The position numbers were made by a program, and so were the translations under genes. The notes below the pieces were generated by a model. The model worked only from the letters and a program-made list of their open reading frames with translations. It had not been told where the DNA came from and searched no databases. This document shows, piece after piece, positions 23,453 to 35,599 of a DNA stretch of 64,000 nucleotides (position 1 is its first letter; every line of letters starts with the position of its first letter). This DNA comes from Acanthococcus lagerstroemiae (Eukaryota; Arthropoda; Insecta; Hemiptera; Eriococcidae): positions 59,325,722-59,389,721 of the forward strand of contig CM063112.1 in the NCBI GenBank assembly GCA_031841125.1. The letters run 5' to 3'.

Positions 23453-26400
23453 CTATTTATTTATATTCTTCCGGCGGTGAATGTAAACTTGATGTCCTGT
23501 GGTATTTCTGAGCACAGTGTCAAAACTTAATTTAATATTTGACATTTTCAAATCAGTTGTGAACTTGAATTCTCTGAGCATCTCTACTAGTTGTGTTTTA
23601 ATGGACAAATAAGCGTATTTGTAACCTAAAACAGAAATATGTAGTAGTCATCAACTTGAATGATTATGTCAATGGAATAAGCATGTCTAATTAATAATAA
23701 CTGCATTATAAATATTTTTTATGAAATTTTGTACCAAAAACTGGAGTAGGTCACAGAACAATGTGTTTTTATAGAAATAATTCAGTTGGCAGTGTAACCT
23801 AAACATACTTTATTGATTTTGGACCATTCATTGTATGATATACCTAGCTTGATCAGGTGAGAGAAAATCAACCCATCTGTCATAGTACATACCTAAGCTG
23901 TCTATAACAAAATTAGAAAGGTAAATTGAGCTATTAAGAAATTAACCAAAAGTACCTGTGTTTGTAGAGCTTCTACAACAGAGGGGATAATTTAACTGGT
24001 TCATGTAAAAAACGTGTAAAAAGAGTGATCTTCTTTGAACGCATTTGGAGTGTTATGTAAAAATTGTTTTTGAAAGAAAAATGGTTGAAATAATTTCAGC
24101 AGTAGCATTGAGCTATCAGGATAAAAAAGAATTACCTCCGTGGACACTTGTAATGAAATGATGGTAGATTGAAAATCGCGATTTTTGGTGTAGAAGAATA
24201 GGGAAGTTGAAATAATCCCCAGGCGTTTCCAGTGTGTTGAGTGTTACTTAGTCTGTGTTAGTGTGTTACACTAGCGCTACCTAGGCAATGTTAACGTCCC
24301 TATATTATGACCTCAGTTGCTTAACCCAGTAGGTTAGTCACATATTCATGATTTGAAGTTTTTTGGGGGCAGATGTTTCAGAAGTCCTGAGTAGTGAAGA
24401 AACAGAAATTGTTGCAATTCAGTGATTGTTCTTAATGTTCAGAAATTCACAGCTTTAAAAATCTTTAAAAGAGCCATTCCATTTTTTAGTTTAGGAAAAG
24501 AGACCAGTTTCCTCTGAAATGTCAGCTGGGGTATCTTCAAACAGTCGTGCATCTTAATAACCTTAGAGGATCTGCTTGCTCATATCTGTGCTCGTTGCTC
24601 ACACTCACAAGTGAGAGGAGAACGTTAGTACGTAGTTAGCATAGGTACTCAATTGGCCAACTAACTCTCTTACACTCATGCTGCAAGTTTTTTCTAAGGC
24701 ACACACTGCTGCTCCAAGATGTTCAATTTGGCCATACCCATGGAAACGAAGTTGAGGAAAAGTGCTTAGGTACCAAATATACTAAATGCTAGCTGTCTTG
24801 GTCAAAATTATACTTATTAAATGAATTTGTAGTAACTGTGGGTACGTACCTAAACAATTACGTGGCCCCGCGCCAAAAGGAGCAAAACTATAAGGATGTC
24901 TGCTGATCACTCTTTCAGGAATAAATCTGTTGGGATCCCAGACTTCAGGATTTGGATAAATATCTCCATTCCGATGTAAAAACAGAATTGATAACGCAAT
25001 CACAGTTCCAGCTGGAAGGATTCTACCATCTGAGGGAAAAATTATACTTTTTAATTGTCTGTGCTGATCAAATGTCTTGAGTCTCACTGTATGTTGAAAA
25101 TACTAACCTTTTAACGGTAGATCTTCTTCGTTGTACCGCAAGATATAAGGTACTGGAGGAAACATCCTTAACGTTTCCTTAATACATTGTTCCATGAAGA
25201 CTAATTTATCCAACTGAGCTAACTCACACTCTGTCGCATTCTTGTCACCCAGAACAGCTTCTATTTCTTCATGTACTCGGTCCTGGAAATCAAAATTGAT
25301 TAAACATTTGTATGTGAGGCAAAATAGCAAATCCAGTATCAGAAACAGTATTATATTTCAAGTTAGAAGCAATGCGCGGCTCAGAGGTTCAAATCCAGAG
25401 CAGCCTAATGTTTGAAAAGTGAGAATGAATTTTGGTTTTGTGTACTGTAGATGAAGTGAGGATCTTATCAAAAATTTATGTTTATGAAAGAACATCTATT
25501 TCATCACTTTTTAAGATTGGCTTTGGTGTCTCTAAATTTATTGTATATCTACTGCAGAAATTGTAATTCTTTTTATAGTCAGGCGTGTATTGGAAAATTC
25601 CATGGGTACTGATATTAAGCCTGATTACTTTAGTTTTTAATGTTGCAAGTCAGAAACTTTTGTAAGACTTGACACTCATGTGATAGATGAATCGATGCAT
25701 CATAATGTGAAGGAAAATTTGTACAGTACCTGATGTAATTGATGCATAGCCAACATCAACAGTGTGTAACATACACTAGTGGATGTAGTCACACTGCCCT
25801 GAAAAACAAAAAGAAAAACATTATTTATCTAGTATTTGCTTCAATTTGTTAGGTTGAATCTGAAAGAGCACAGGGATTCCAAATTAGTTTTCTAATTGGA
25901 AAGATAGAGAGGTAATTGAAAATAGTTGCGAATTTTAGATATGTAAGTTATAGGCACATTTGTGGTGTTGAGGATTTAGTTTCTAAATCATACTAGTTAA
26001 CCAACAAAAAAAAAAGAGTTAATATAATTTGCTTGTTTCATAAGTGGGGTTGTTGCCTACTCATTGGTTGGTTTCCCCTGTATTTCCTTGAAATGACATG
26101 CTGAACCTAAAGAAACTATACCTATTACATTGTCTATCAAGTACCTATTGCAAATTAAACGTATCTAATTTCTTTGTAAAAGGAAATGTATAATAATGAA
26201 ACTATGGGCCCATTACTTTAAAATTATGAGAAACTAAATTATTAAGTATTGAATCTTACCGCATCTAGAAATGTAATTATTTCATCAACTAGTCCACGTT
26301 CATCGTACTGTGCAGCTACTTCGGGATCTGATAATATATCAATTAAGATTCTATTTTGTTCTGAAATATCACCAAAGAACAGCACTGAGGAATATTCAAG

Positions 26401-29400
26401 AATTTAATGACAAGAGGTACCTAATCACTAATTGGCGCCAGGTTCTATTTATACATACGCGTTCTCATCTTATTAGAATTTTGGAGCTAAGTTGTTATGT
26501 TCACGCTTTCGGCCACAAGCGATTGAGAAAGATATGTGCATAAGTATTATTGTCATGTTTGTTACATGTTGTATAAAGTATTGTGTAGGTCTTAAACCAC
26601 TCAGCTAACTAGTACAATAATTAAAATGCACCCTGCATGTTTCGAGATACTTCAGTATTATTGAGGAACATCTATCAGAAAATAATTTCGAGACAAAAGA
26701 GGAAGGAACCTTATTTGCTCACTACCAAATTTCAAAGTTATCATTTACAAAAATTTGAATCTCCAGTGAGTCAGGAAAAATGAGGAAAATTATTAGGAAC
26801 AATTTAACCTTCATTTTCCATTGGAAATGTATTTTGTCGGAAAGCAGAGACGCTCCCTGTCTCCCCTTTGTAGCATTCTTATGCCTGTGAATACCTATGT
26901 GCCCAATAAGCACTTCACCTTCCAATTGCAAAAAAAAAAAAAAAAAATAGGTTGTTTTTTTTTTTAGCTGAACACGGCGTGAATTATTGCAGGTTTTTTA
27001 AATTGTTCACAAAAGTTCAAATTATAAACAATCTTTTTACAAATTAAATGTGAGTTTGGGTTTGGTTGTAATGAAACAGATTCAAAGCTTTTTACCGTCT
27101 TTAGAACCAGAAGAATTTTCATTGACATTCTGCATTTGAGCACGTCTTTCTTCAACTATCTGAAAAATAATAACGTAACCTACGTATTCTAGTTCATTAA
27201 ATGTCTTGAACAAAAAAAAAAAAAAGTTATCTATTTTTCATTTAAAATATGTTCAAAATAAAACTGAAAAATAAAGGACGATGGAAGGTGTACTTTTTGG
27301 GGTAGCTCACGGACGCCTTCAAACACTGCATTTCCTCCAGTTATATTGTTATAAAATTTATTGATGGTGTCTGGATACAACCATGGTTTATAAATCCTGG
27401 CGATCACACGCTGAGTTCCTCTAACAGAATTCGATATTTAGGTAAATAAAGTATACCTACTTCATGATATTAGAAATATACAGTATGAGTTGCAATTAGG
27501 TGTTACTTACAGTTTCATTAACTTGGAAAATCTTATGAAATCGTATTTTTGGTCATCGTGCTTGACATCATAGCCCGTAATGGCCTCTAAAACAAATGTT
27601 CAATTGTTTGTAAAGTGTCCGTTTTCCTTTCATTGGAACTGATAGATATATTGAGTACTTAAAATCAAAAAATCAAAGAGTAACGAGATTTTATAATATT
27701 CAAAATGATTACTAGGCAATACTCATATAGTGGTGTACATGGGAACAGGTTTTTGAAAAGTTAAAAGAAAAAGAAAAATTCAAAGTTTTTTCTGGGCTTA
27801 GATAATTCCGAATTAAAAGAGCAGAGCAAGGGAAAACTTTTTTTCTGAAGGATATGGAGAACTAGTTGCGAGCAAATTTGTACTATTGTATATTTCTTTA
27901 GTTTATGGGAAAAGGATGTCAAATATACAAATCTCCCATCATTGTTAAATCTGCTCAAAGTTGTTTCTTTAAAGTTGAACGTCTCAATTACTTTTTGATC
28001 CAAAATGTAGTATGTACTTTCAACTTGGTGCGAAAAAATGAACGAAACACGTACTGAAGATTTTACTGTATTCTCTTTCAAATATGAACCTCCATATATT
28101 CGTAGCTTGACCGGTGTCTGCTAATGCATCTAAATCTTGGACTAGTTTACGATTCATGCAGTGAAATATTTTTAAATAATGTTCACCCATCAGCTTAAGA
28201 CTGACCACTGGATTTAACAGGCGTCTATGTCTCTTCCACATCTCTTCTGCAAAATGTAACGAGACAGTTTCTAATTAGTCTTTGGGTGTTAACCATTTTA
28301 TAATTACATAATCTGTATAAGGTAGCTAAAAGACATTTGTACAAAAGTGCCTGACTGTTCGAAGTGAAAGGACACCCGAGAGTTACAATTACGCCCTTGT
28401 ATACTAAGGACCGGCATTTTAACGCCTCATCTCCCCTTTTCTCCCTCACCAAAGGTATATGAAGCACCAAGTCAAGATCACGGTTCTAGGGCCAGAGGAG
28501 TCTTGAAGTAGACTGACTGACTCTTACAGAGTCTTAACTGATTCCCAATGAGTTTTGGGAGTCTCGCTGGTTCCTATAAGAATCTGAGTTTTTATACAAA
28601 TCCCATGGGCAATTGATTGAGTTGTAGCAGAGTTCAACTGAATTTTAAAAGCATACGATTGAAATTCAAGAGGATCCGATGAGTGTTAACGGGTCCTGAA
28701 GACAGCCAAGTGAGTTTTAGCGGAAACCCGGTTAACTTTAGACGTATTTGAATGAATCTCAAAATATTGTTGATTTCTGAGGAGATCTAAATATCTAAAT
28801 GGGTCTTAGTAGAGTTGGAAAGAGCCTTAACCATTCACAACTGAGCATAAATGAGTCTTATCAGCGCACTGACTACTGTGACCGTACTATTACGTGTTAA
28901 TTACTTGTAACATTAATGAATGAATGTGAACCAACCTTAATTCGCGCCTATTCTAAGTTTTTTGGAGCTACCTATGATCAGAAAATTACCAGTTTTATCA
29001 CAATTTTTCTTTGCTTTACCCCTCCCCCCCCTCTCCAAAAATAATCAATTTAATTTCAAATAACTATATGTGATTTTGAAACATATATATGTACTTTTGT
29101 TTTTTGAAACTATCCAAATTTTTTTGGAGGTGCTTAACAAAATTGAGTACTGCTCAATATAGAATTGATGTTGGCTTTAGTAGAGTTTGAATGATGTGTA
29201 TAATACGTATGCTGAATGAATTCGTAAAATAGATTTGTTTTCGAGGAATTTGAACTAGCCTTAACCCGTTGAAGATTTTCCCACTAAAAACATGAAAATC
29301 TAGTTGCGCTGCGTACACGTATTAGAGTGGAAATGCCACTACGACCTTTTGTCTTTTCAAAGAAAACGCACGCGCATGGAATGCGAATGTCATGCGCTAC

Positions 29401-31849
29401 GCCAGACGACTCAACCTGCACCGACAGCTCACGGGGGTTTATTACTTGTACCTAAAACTCAACGGAATCACTCTACTAGCAAATCTAACACCCGATCGAT
29501 CTAAAAATACCAAACGGCAAGCCTCATCTAAAGTTGTTAAGGGTACAGTGGGGAAGTTTTGTTGTCTACTTGTTCTCTAAATTTCGTCAACCTATACATA
29601 ATCTAAACATTTCAGTGTCAGTGTCTCTGGTGCGGAGTAGTGCATACCACACGTTGGGTAATGTAAATTATATAAACAAATGAATAAGAACATAGCCAAA
29701 ACGAATACCAAAGACATCTGATGAGAGTGACAAGTCTAAGACACCCCTATAAGAAAATCAGAATGAGATTTCTAACGATTCCTGAGGTAGGGTGAATGTA
29801 CTGTAATAATTCATAAAACAGAATGAATCTAAACATAATCTGAACGAGTCTTGGTGGCAATGAGCTGATCATTAACTGGTGCTGATACTTATACTCAAGA
29901 ATTTCAACGATGATCTTATAATTGCTATGAGCTGGGCATTATAACTGGTGTTGTCATGGAAAACAAATTACTTTTTTTTTGTTTGTTTTGTTTTTCAATA
30001 CAATAGAAATGATTCCCCCCCCCACGCACGCGTGCTCGGGGCTATATAAATTTAGATTGTAAAATTTGAGTAGAGCATGTGGAAGAACTATATAATATAA
30101 AGGGTAAAGAATCAAAACTCACATTTGCCATTTTACTTCAAGGGCGCAAATAGGCAAAATATTGTACACGGGTGCAGGAATATCTTTGCTGCCCCTGTGA
30201 CCGTGGAGTATATGTTATACATATCGCACATTCGCAGGCGAAGCAAAGATATTCCTACACCCGTGTACAGTATTTTGCCTATTTGCGCCCTTGAAGTAGA
30301 ATATGGCAAATGTGAGTTTTGATTCTCTACCCTTCATATAGTATCTAATAATGGAAATGGAGAAATAAGAAAGGAGTGGGAGGAAGATGTGGAAGAAGAT
30401 AACAAGGGAGACTCAATTTTAAGAGGTGAATTTGACAAAGCATTGATAGATTTAAAGAAAGGGAAGGCTCCTGGCTCAGTGGATGAGATACCTGCCAGCT
30501 GAATTATTACAGAACTTAGGAGAATATGTACTTCATAAATTGTGTAAATTAGTATGTTATATTTATGATAGAGGGGAAATGCCTGAGGATTTTAGAATGA
30601 GTGATATTGTAACTATATTAAAAAAAGCAGGAGCATGTGTGAAAATTATCGAACAATTAGTCTTCTTTTGCATGTGTCAAAAATATTAACTAGGATAATT
30701 TACAGGAGAATGGAGAATAGAATAGATACAGAACTAGGAGATGATAATTTTGGATTTAGAAAAAGTAGAGGTACTAGATAAGCAGTGTTAGCTTTCAGAT
30801 TAATTGTAGATGGTAGACTCAAAAAGAGGCAGGGTATATACATATATAGCATTCGTTGATACTCAAAAGCTTCTGACAGTGTTGAATGGGATAAAATGTT
30901 TGATATTCTAAAAAAGATAGGAATAAAATTTAAAGAAAGACAAGTTGCTTTAAACTTATATAAAAGACAGAAAGCCACATTAAGATTAGAAGGAGAGGAA
31001 GGGGAGGCTAATTTAGGAAAAGGTGTAAGGCAAGGGTGCTCCTTATATCCAGTATTATTTAACCTGTAGGGTTCTAGTGGTTCCAAGATGACACGGTAAA
31101 GTTATTTTTGGGTATGTCTGATCAGGTTTTTTTTTTTTTTTTTTTTCAAACATTTTGAAATTTTTATCAAAAAAAGGTGTATACATTAAAGGATTAAAAT
31201 GAACCATTAACGAATGGTCTATCGTTTTTCTAACCCAATATATGGTAACAAATACTTGCAGTGATCAGCTGTGTCATCTTGGAACCCCGGGGGTATAAGA
31301 TGACATGATTTTGACTTTTTGCCACGTTTTTCTAGTCGTGTCATCTTGGAACAGGCTGTTCCAAGATGACACGACTAGAAAAACGTGGCAAAAAGTCAGA
31401 ATTATTTATTAATTAAAATGTAATAATATAATACATATATGTTGATATATGTTATAATGGGAAAGGTCAACGTCAATTGTCAAGGCACTTTCCTGCCTTT
31501 TCATACTTCCTAGAATCAAATTCTTTACAAAGCAGTTCTATACGAGTAATAATTCTTTTCAAGAACTAAATTTATGGCCTTTTTCATATATCTTCTGCAT
31601 CAAATTGACCTCGGGTTGTTTTTCGTTGATATCCTGTACCCATTTGTATAAAAATATATGAAAATTAATACGTGTCATCTTGGAACCCCCAAAAAATATG
31701 TCATCTTGGAACCAACGTTTTCTTCATGTTTAATGGGGTATTTGTCATGACCAAAAAAAGTTATGAATATGAATTCGTCATTTAATGCATAACTTATAGT
31801 TGTGTAACATATTTGAAATTTATTTACCAGTTAAACAAATTAGTTTCTC

Positions 31850-31880
<31 letters not shown>

Positions 31881-34800
31881 AAAGGACATGTTTTTGGTGA
31901 TATCACGAGATTGTTTTCTGATAATTATTTCGTTCACACGTTAAAATGAGTGTTATGTTGCCACATGTTTGCAGTATAAGTTTCACCTGAATAGTGCTAA
32001 TAACGGACGAGATATTCCACGAATTGTCATCTTGGAATCACTAACCCTACAAAGAGTGGGCCATAAAAGAAATAAAAGAAAAATTTGAAGCAGGTGTCGC
32101 AATATATGGAGAGCGAGTAGAGATGCTCAGGTTTGCAGATGATATTGTTTTATTAGCTGAAAGGAGTATTGATTTGGAAAACAGTTTAAATGGAATGGAG
32201 AAGATTTTGAGTATGTATGAGAATAAGTAAAAATAAAACTAAAGTAATGGTGTATAATCAGCGTGAAGGTGATAGCTTAACCTAAATATTGGACAGGAAA
32301 AGGTTGAGGAAGTAAGCGAATTTTGCTATTTAGGGAGTAAAATAACAAAAGATATAAGGAGTAAAAGAGATGTTAGTAGCAGAATAGCTCAAGCCAAATT
32401 GGCATTTTATCAAAAAAGTAATCCTTTCAAATCAAAAATAAATCTGTAAATCAAAAAACTGTTCTTGAAAACTTATGTTTGGAATGTAACCTGCTTGTAT
32501 GGATGTGAAATGTAGACCATAGAAAAACCGGAGAAAATAAGGATCAAAGCCTATGGCTTTTGAGGTATACTTAGCATCAAATGGACGGATAAGGTAAGAA
32601 ATGACGAAGCACTTAACAGAGTAGGAGGTAAAATGGATATTTGGAATTGTTTGAAGAGAAGATAAACTAATAGGGCATAATTTGAGGCACCCAGGAATAA
32701 TATCACTGCTGCTGCTAGAAGGAAGAGTGGAGGGAAAGAATTGGGTCGGCAAAGATTCCAGTATGTTCAACAGATAATCAAGGATGTCAAATGTAAGTGT
32801 TATTACGAAATGAAAGAACTTGCACAGGATAGGGAGAAATGGAGAGCTGCATTAAACCAGTTGTAAGACTGATAACCTTATCATCATCATCATCAAGTTA
32901 ATCGATGATAGTGGGGCGTATGGCGGCCCCGGGACTTCGCACCCCGAACCTGGAATTACTCCGATTGGGCGATACGGGCAATTCTAATTTTTCTTCAGGA
33001 TAGCGCCTGTCTCCAATATACAGTTATAAATTCCTATGATGTTGGTGAAACTTACTGTCATCGATTGTTATCAATCCATTTCCCATGAGCTGTTTGACAA
33101 AAGTAAATAATGCTCCTTTGCTTAATACTTTATTTGAAATAGTCTGAAATTTGGCGAACCAAACATTAAGTTGAAAGATTAGTAGATATGGGTGTTAATA
33201 CAGAGAGTTATGTAGCAAGTTGATCTAAGTAGGTACGATATAGTTCTACAATACGACTTACTGTACCTGAAAACTCTCCGGATCATAGACAATGAGAAGT
33301 GGCTTGTGAAACAACCAAATTCTAGAGGGAGAATTGTATGTAAGCGTAACGTTCTTGCACCGATCAAGAATGACTATAAAGAAATCAATATAATAACCAC
33401 AATTATTAAAGCAATGCCGAAACAGAAATTAATTTTCTAAAGTTAATTGCTTTTAATCAGAAGGTGCGTATAATCCTAGTCTAAATACCTATAAGCTTTT
33501 TTGAGTGAAGATACGTGCGGGGGTACTTTTCATCGAGTAAAATTCTAAAACTTTCAACACATTTCTCAGTTATGATATTTTCTTATGATTTGACCAATAA
33601 ATGTCATTCCATTTGCAACAAGTTAGGGATGGCAACTATCGAACATTTTGCTATCGATAACTATCGATAGTTTTGCATATTCTACAAAAAAATCTGTATT
33701 TCTATAGATTGCAATAGATTAGTTTCCTTATACACAGAACACTGGTTTGTGATTATAGCTCTCATCACGAAACTCTGTCTCTGTTACTAGAGGTCCTATG
33801 GCCTGCAAATTGTCGTTGGAGTTTTATGCAGTATTTACAGTCAACTTTGTTGAAATTTCAGTTATCTGTCCACTCTCCAGAGATACCATAGTTTTGTTTC
33901 CAGTAAATATTATTTTTATTTTAAAAAACAAATCCATAATTAATTTATTTCGGAACAAAATTATAATTTTCTCCTAAAGAAATCAATTTTTCGGCTACAG
34001 TCGGATCTAAACGTAATCGTCAGTCAGTAATGGTATTCCCTGCTCCCGAGTTGGTCCACTTCGAAGGAACTGCTAACTGGTATTAACAGTGAGGAGTAAC
34101 AAAACAAACTAACAAACAACTATCAAGACACGAGTTTAGAATAAAGAAATAACTGTTCACATATTTCATTGTAGATTGCACAGTCACTGTGTCATTCCAC
34201 ATCCATATTTGAAAGGTGAAGAATCAAAACTCACATTTGCCATATTCTACTTCAAGGGCGTAAATAGGCAAAATACTGTACACGGGTGCAGGAACATCTT
34301 TGCTGGACCTATAAATATGCGATATTTATAACATACTCCACGTTCACAGGCGCAACAAAGATATTTCTGCACCCGTGTACAGTATTTTGCCTATTTGCAC
34401 CCTTGAAGTACAACGGCCAATGTGAGTTTTGATTCTTTGCCCTTCATTTGCATTCATCCATTTCATTCAGATTCCTATCAGTCACCATCAACACTCTACC
34501 TTATCAACTGAAAGGCAACAACAAGAGAGCTTACAGCCAGGACTCATGTTGCTCCCCTGCTGCAGGAAACTGTCCTATATTCCTTTAAAAGTATTTCATA
34601 CAAAGGTTCTGCTTCAAGAGAATTTTAGGTCCTTTTTCTCAGTTAGTCTTGTGTAAATATAGTACAAGTTGATTCTTCATTATACTGTCAATAACTGTTG
34701 ATAATTTTGCCATCCCTAGAACAGGTAGCTCATTTGGTCGAAATGGAATAATATGATCAGGTTCACTTGCTTGATAAAATTACATTCATTTTGAGCTTAA

Positions 34801-35516
34801 GCTCAAATAGCCGACCTGGGGTGGAGGAAGGTTGGGAGGGGGGGGGGGGGGCTGGAAAGTATCAAAACAATGCTGAAAATTCCTTGGATTGTATAATTTT
34901 TCAGTCTCTTTGTAGAGCTTTCAGTGGATTTGGGGCTAAGCTGCCAAGTTTCTCCTATTTGCGCCTATGATTTTGACCCTGTTTGGAGCCCAGTAACTTA
35001 AAACTCCCAGAAGAAATCCGATTTCAAGTTTGAACTTCAAAAAGTGAGTCAGAAAAATTACTTCAAAGAAAATCAACGAAAATATGGGTCCTCTTTTCAA
35101 CTTCATGGCGTCATGCCTCGGCAGTAGAAACAGGTATTTTGACGAGGTCTACTTATCTTAGTGGGGAATGTTTCTACTCCAAATAGAGTGGAATTCAAAA
35201 ATGAATTTTTGTTTTGAAGCGGAAACTCGGCTAGATCTCAAAAAGCAAAAATGATCAAATGGGTCGTTGGCGTGCAGAAGGATACAAATAATCTAATTTG
35301 TTTCTCATTCTGTGATGACTTACCGGATGACGATCCAAGAACACTAAAAGCGTTTCCCACAATTGGGTACGCTGGAAGACCCGGAAATTGATCGATAAGC
35401 TTTTCGAAACGTCTGCGGCTCAGTCGATACAGGAGATAGCCAGCCAGCACCAGCCAGATGGCTATTTTCAAAAACGTGTAAATTGTAATTTTCTGTGGAA
35501 CAAAAAAACAAATCAT
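23453..35516 (-). CDS. cytochrome P450, CYP4-type, 12 coding exons
   Basis: A haem monooxygenase anchored in the ER membrane. Exons are 35516-35324, 33373-33267, 33143-33056, 28246-28055, 27586-27511, 27420-27294, 27159-27096, 26360-26260, 25798-25730, 25282-25108, 25029-24850 and 23625-23453. All phases fit and give 514 aa, normal length. Seen in order: N-terminal membrane helix (FLKIAIWLVLAGYLLYRL), basic RRR and proline hinge (FPGLPAYPIVGN), helix-C WKRHR, helix-I region (ITFLDAGSVTTS), K-helix KETLR, PNRFIPER, and haem loop FGAGPRNCLG with the ligand Cys. CYP4 members usually have F-E-G-H-D-T-T in helix I; here the Glu is Ala and the Asp is Val. The start ATG at 35516 is in frame, but an acceptor (ttccacag) just inside means another first exon is possible. 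Introns 1 and 3 hold transposons. The substrate is unknown. Confidence 0.92.
28490..28870. repeat. degenerate 'gagtctt' minisatellite-like tract
   Basis: It lies in P450 intron 3 and has recurring 'gagtctt.a', 'gagttttg' and 'gaatctg' words like those at 680-1800. Related sequence continues at 29690-29860. Confidence 0.35.
29265..29379. repeat. 115-bp repeat, inverted copy of 14892-15006
   Basis: Near-identical over its length to the right half of the element at 14751-15007, but in opposite orientation. The homology stops at 'gcgcatgga'. Confidence 0.75.
30099..30335. mobile_element. foldback MITE, copy 1 (237 bp)
   Basis: The two halves are inverted copies of each other over roughly 100 bases. 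They start 'AAGGGTAAAGAATCAAAACT' and end with the complement ('AGTTTTGATTCTCTACCCTT'). ATAT flanks both sides (30095-30098 and 30336-30339), a possible 4-bp target duplication. A second copy sits at 34211-34445. No protein is encoded. The superfamily is not recognised. Confidence 0.8.
31069..32047. mobile_element. TA-flanked DNA transposon (Tc1/mariner-type target), non-autonomous, 979 bp
   Basis: Inserted between FNLY and KEW codons of the LINE at 30345-32900. Removing it with one of the flanking TA dinucleotides (31067-31068, 32048-32049) rejoins the LINE sequence 'aacctg-ta-caaagag'. The ends are inverted: GGGTTCTAGTGGTTCCAAGATGACAC on the left and, reverse-complemented, GGGTTAGTGATTCCAAGATGACAATT on the right. 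The core TTCCAAGATGACA recurs inside at least five more times in both orientations. There is no transposase frame. Confidence 0.85.
31312..31398. repeat. perfect 42-bp palindrome with 3-nt centre
   Basis: Arms 31312-31353 and 31357-31398 are perfectly complementary around GGC. Each arm includes the terminal motif TGTCATCTTGGAACA. It lies inside the TA-flanked transposon and may arise from joined ends of two element copies. Confidence 0.85.
33624..34718. mobile_element. hAT-like element, 1095 bp, in P450 intron 1
   Basis: The ends are TAGGGATGGCAACTATCGA and, inverted, TAGGGATGGCAAAATTATCA. The flanks are CAACAAGT (33616-33623) and GAACAGGT (34719-34726), an 8-bp duplication with two changes. 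No transposase frame was seen. A foldback MITE copy is nested within it. Confidence 0.7.
34211..34445. mobile_element. foldback MITE, copy 2 (235 bp), nested in the hAT-like element
   Basis: Same family as 30099-30335, with the same inverted halves and 'cacccgtgtacagtattttgcctatttg' blocks. ATTT flanks both sides (34207-34210 and 34446-34449), again consistent with a 4-bp target duplication. Confidence 0.8.
34780..34975. repeat. dispersed repeat related to 2360-2540
   Basis: It shares the 'agtatcaaaacaatgctgaaaat', 'tataatttttcagt' and 'ggggctaagctgccaa' blocks. It contains a run of 13 G, so its exact length may be uncertain in the assembly. Confidence 0.5.
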
Positions 35517-35599
35517 TACAGGCTGCAAAACTACTCGTATTAACTGAAGGGACTCTGAAGTCAAATAGTCCAAGGTTATTTCTTAAATTTTCTGAAGAT

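Larger units (their letters stand above)
30345..32900 (+). mobile_element. RTE-like LINE copy in P450 intron 3, 5'-truncated and interrupted
   Basis: It starts inside the region just before the RT domain and runs to a tail with (ATC)n at 32881-32895. Readable pieces include EFDKALIDLKKGKAPG with DEIPAELL, a KAFD-like block near 30855, VRQGC and PVLFNLY near 31025-31066, then after an inserted transposon RFADDIVLLAE at about 32130-32162, a YLGSK-like segment and a C-terminal zinc-finger-less tail. Stops and frameshifts show it is dead. A minus-strand relative is at 53850-55200. Confidence 0.85.
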
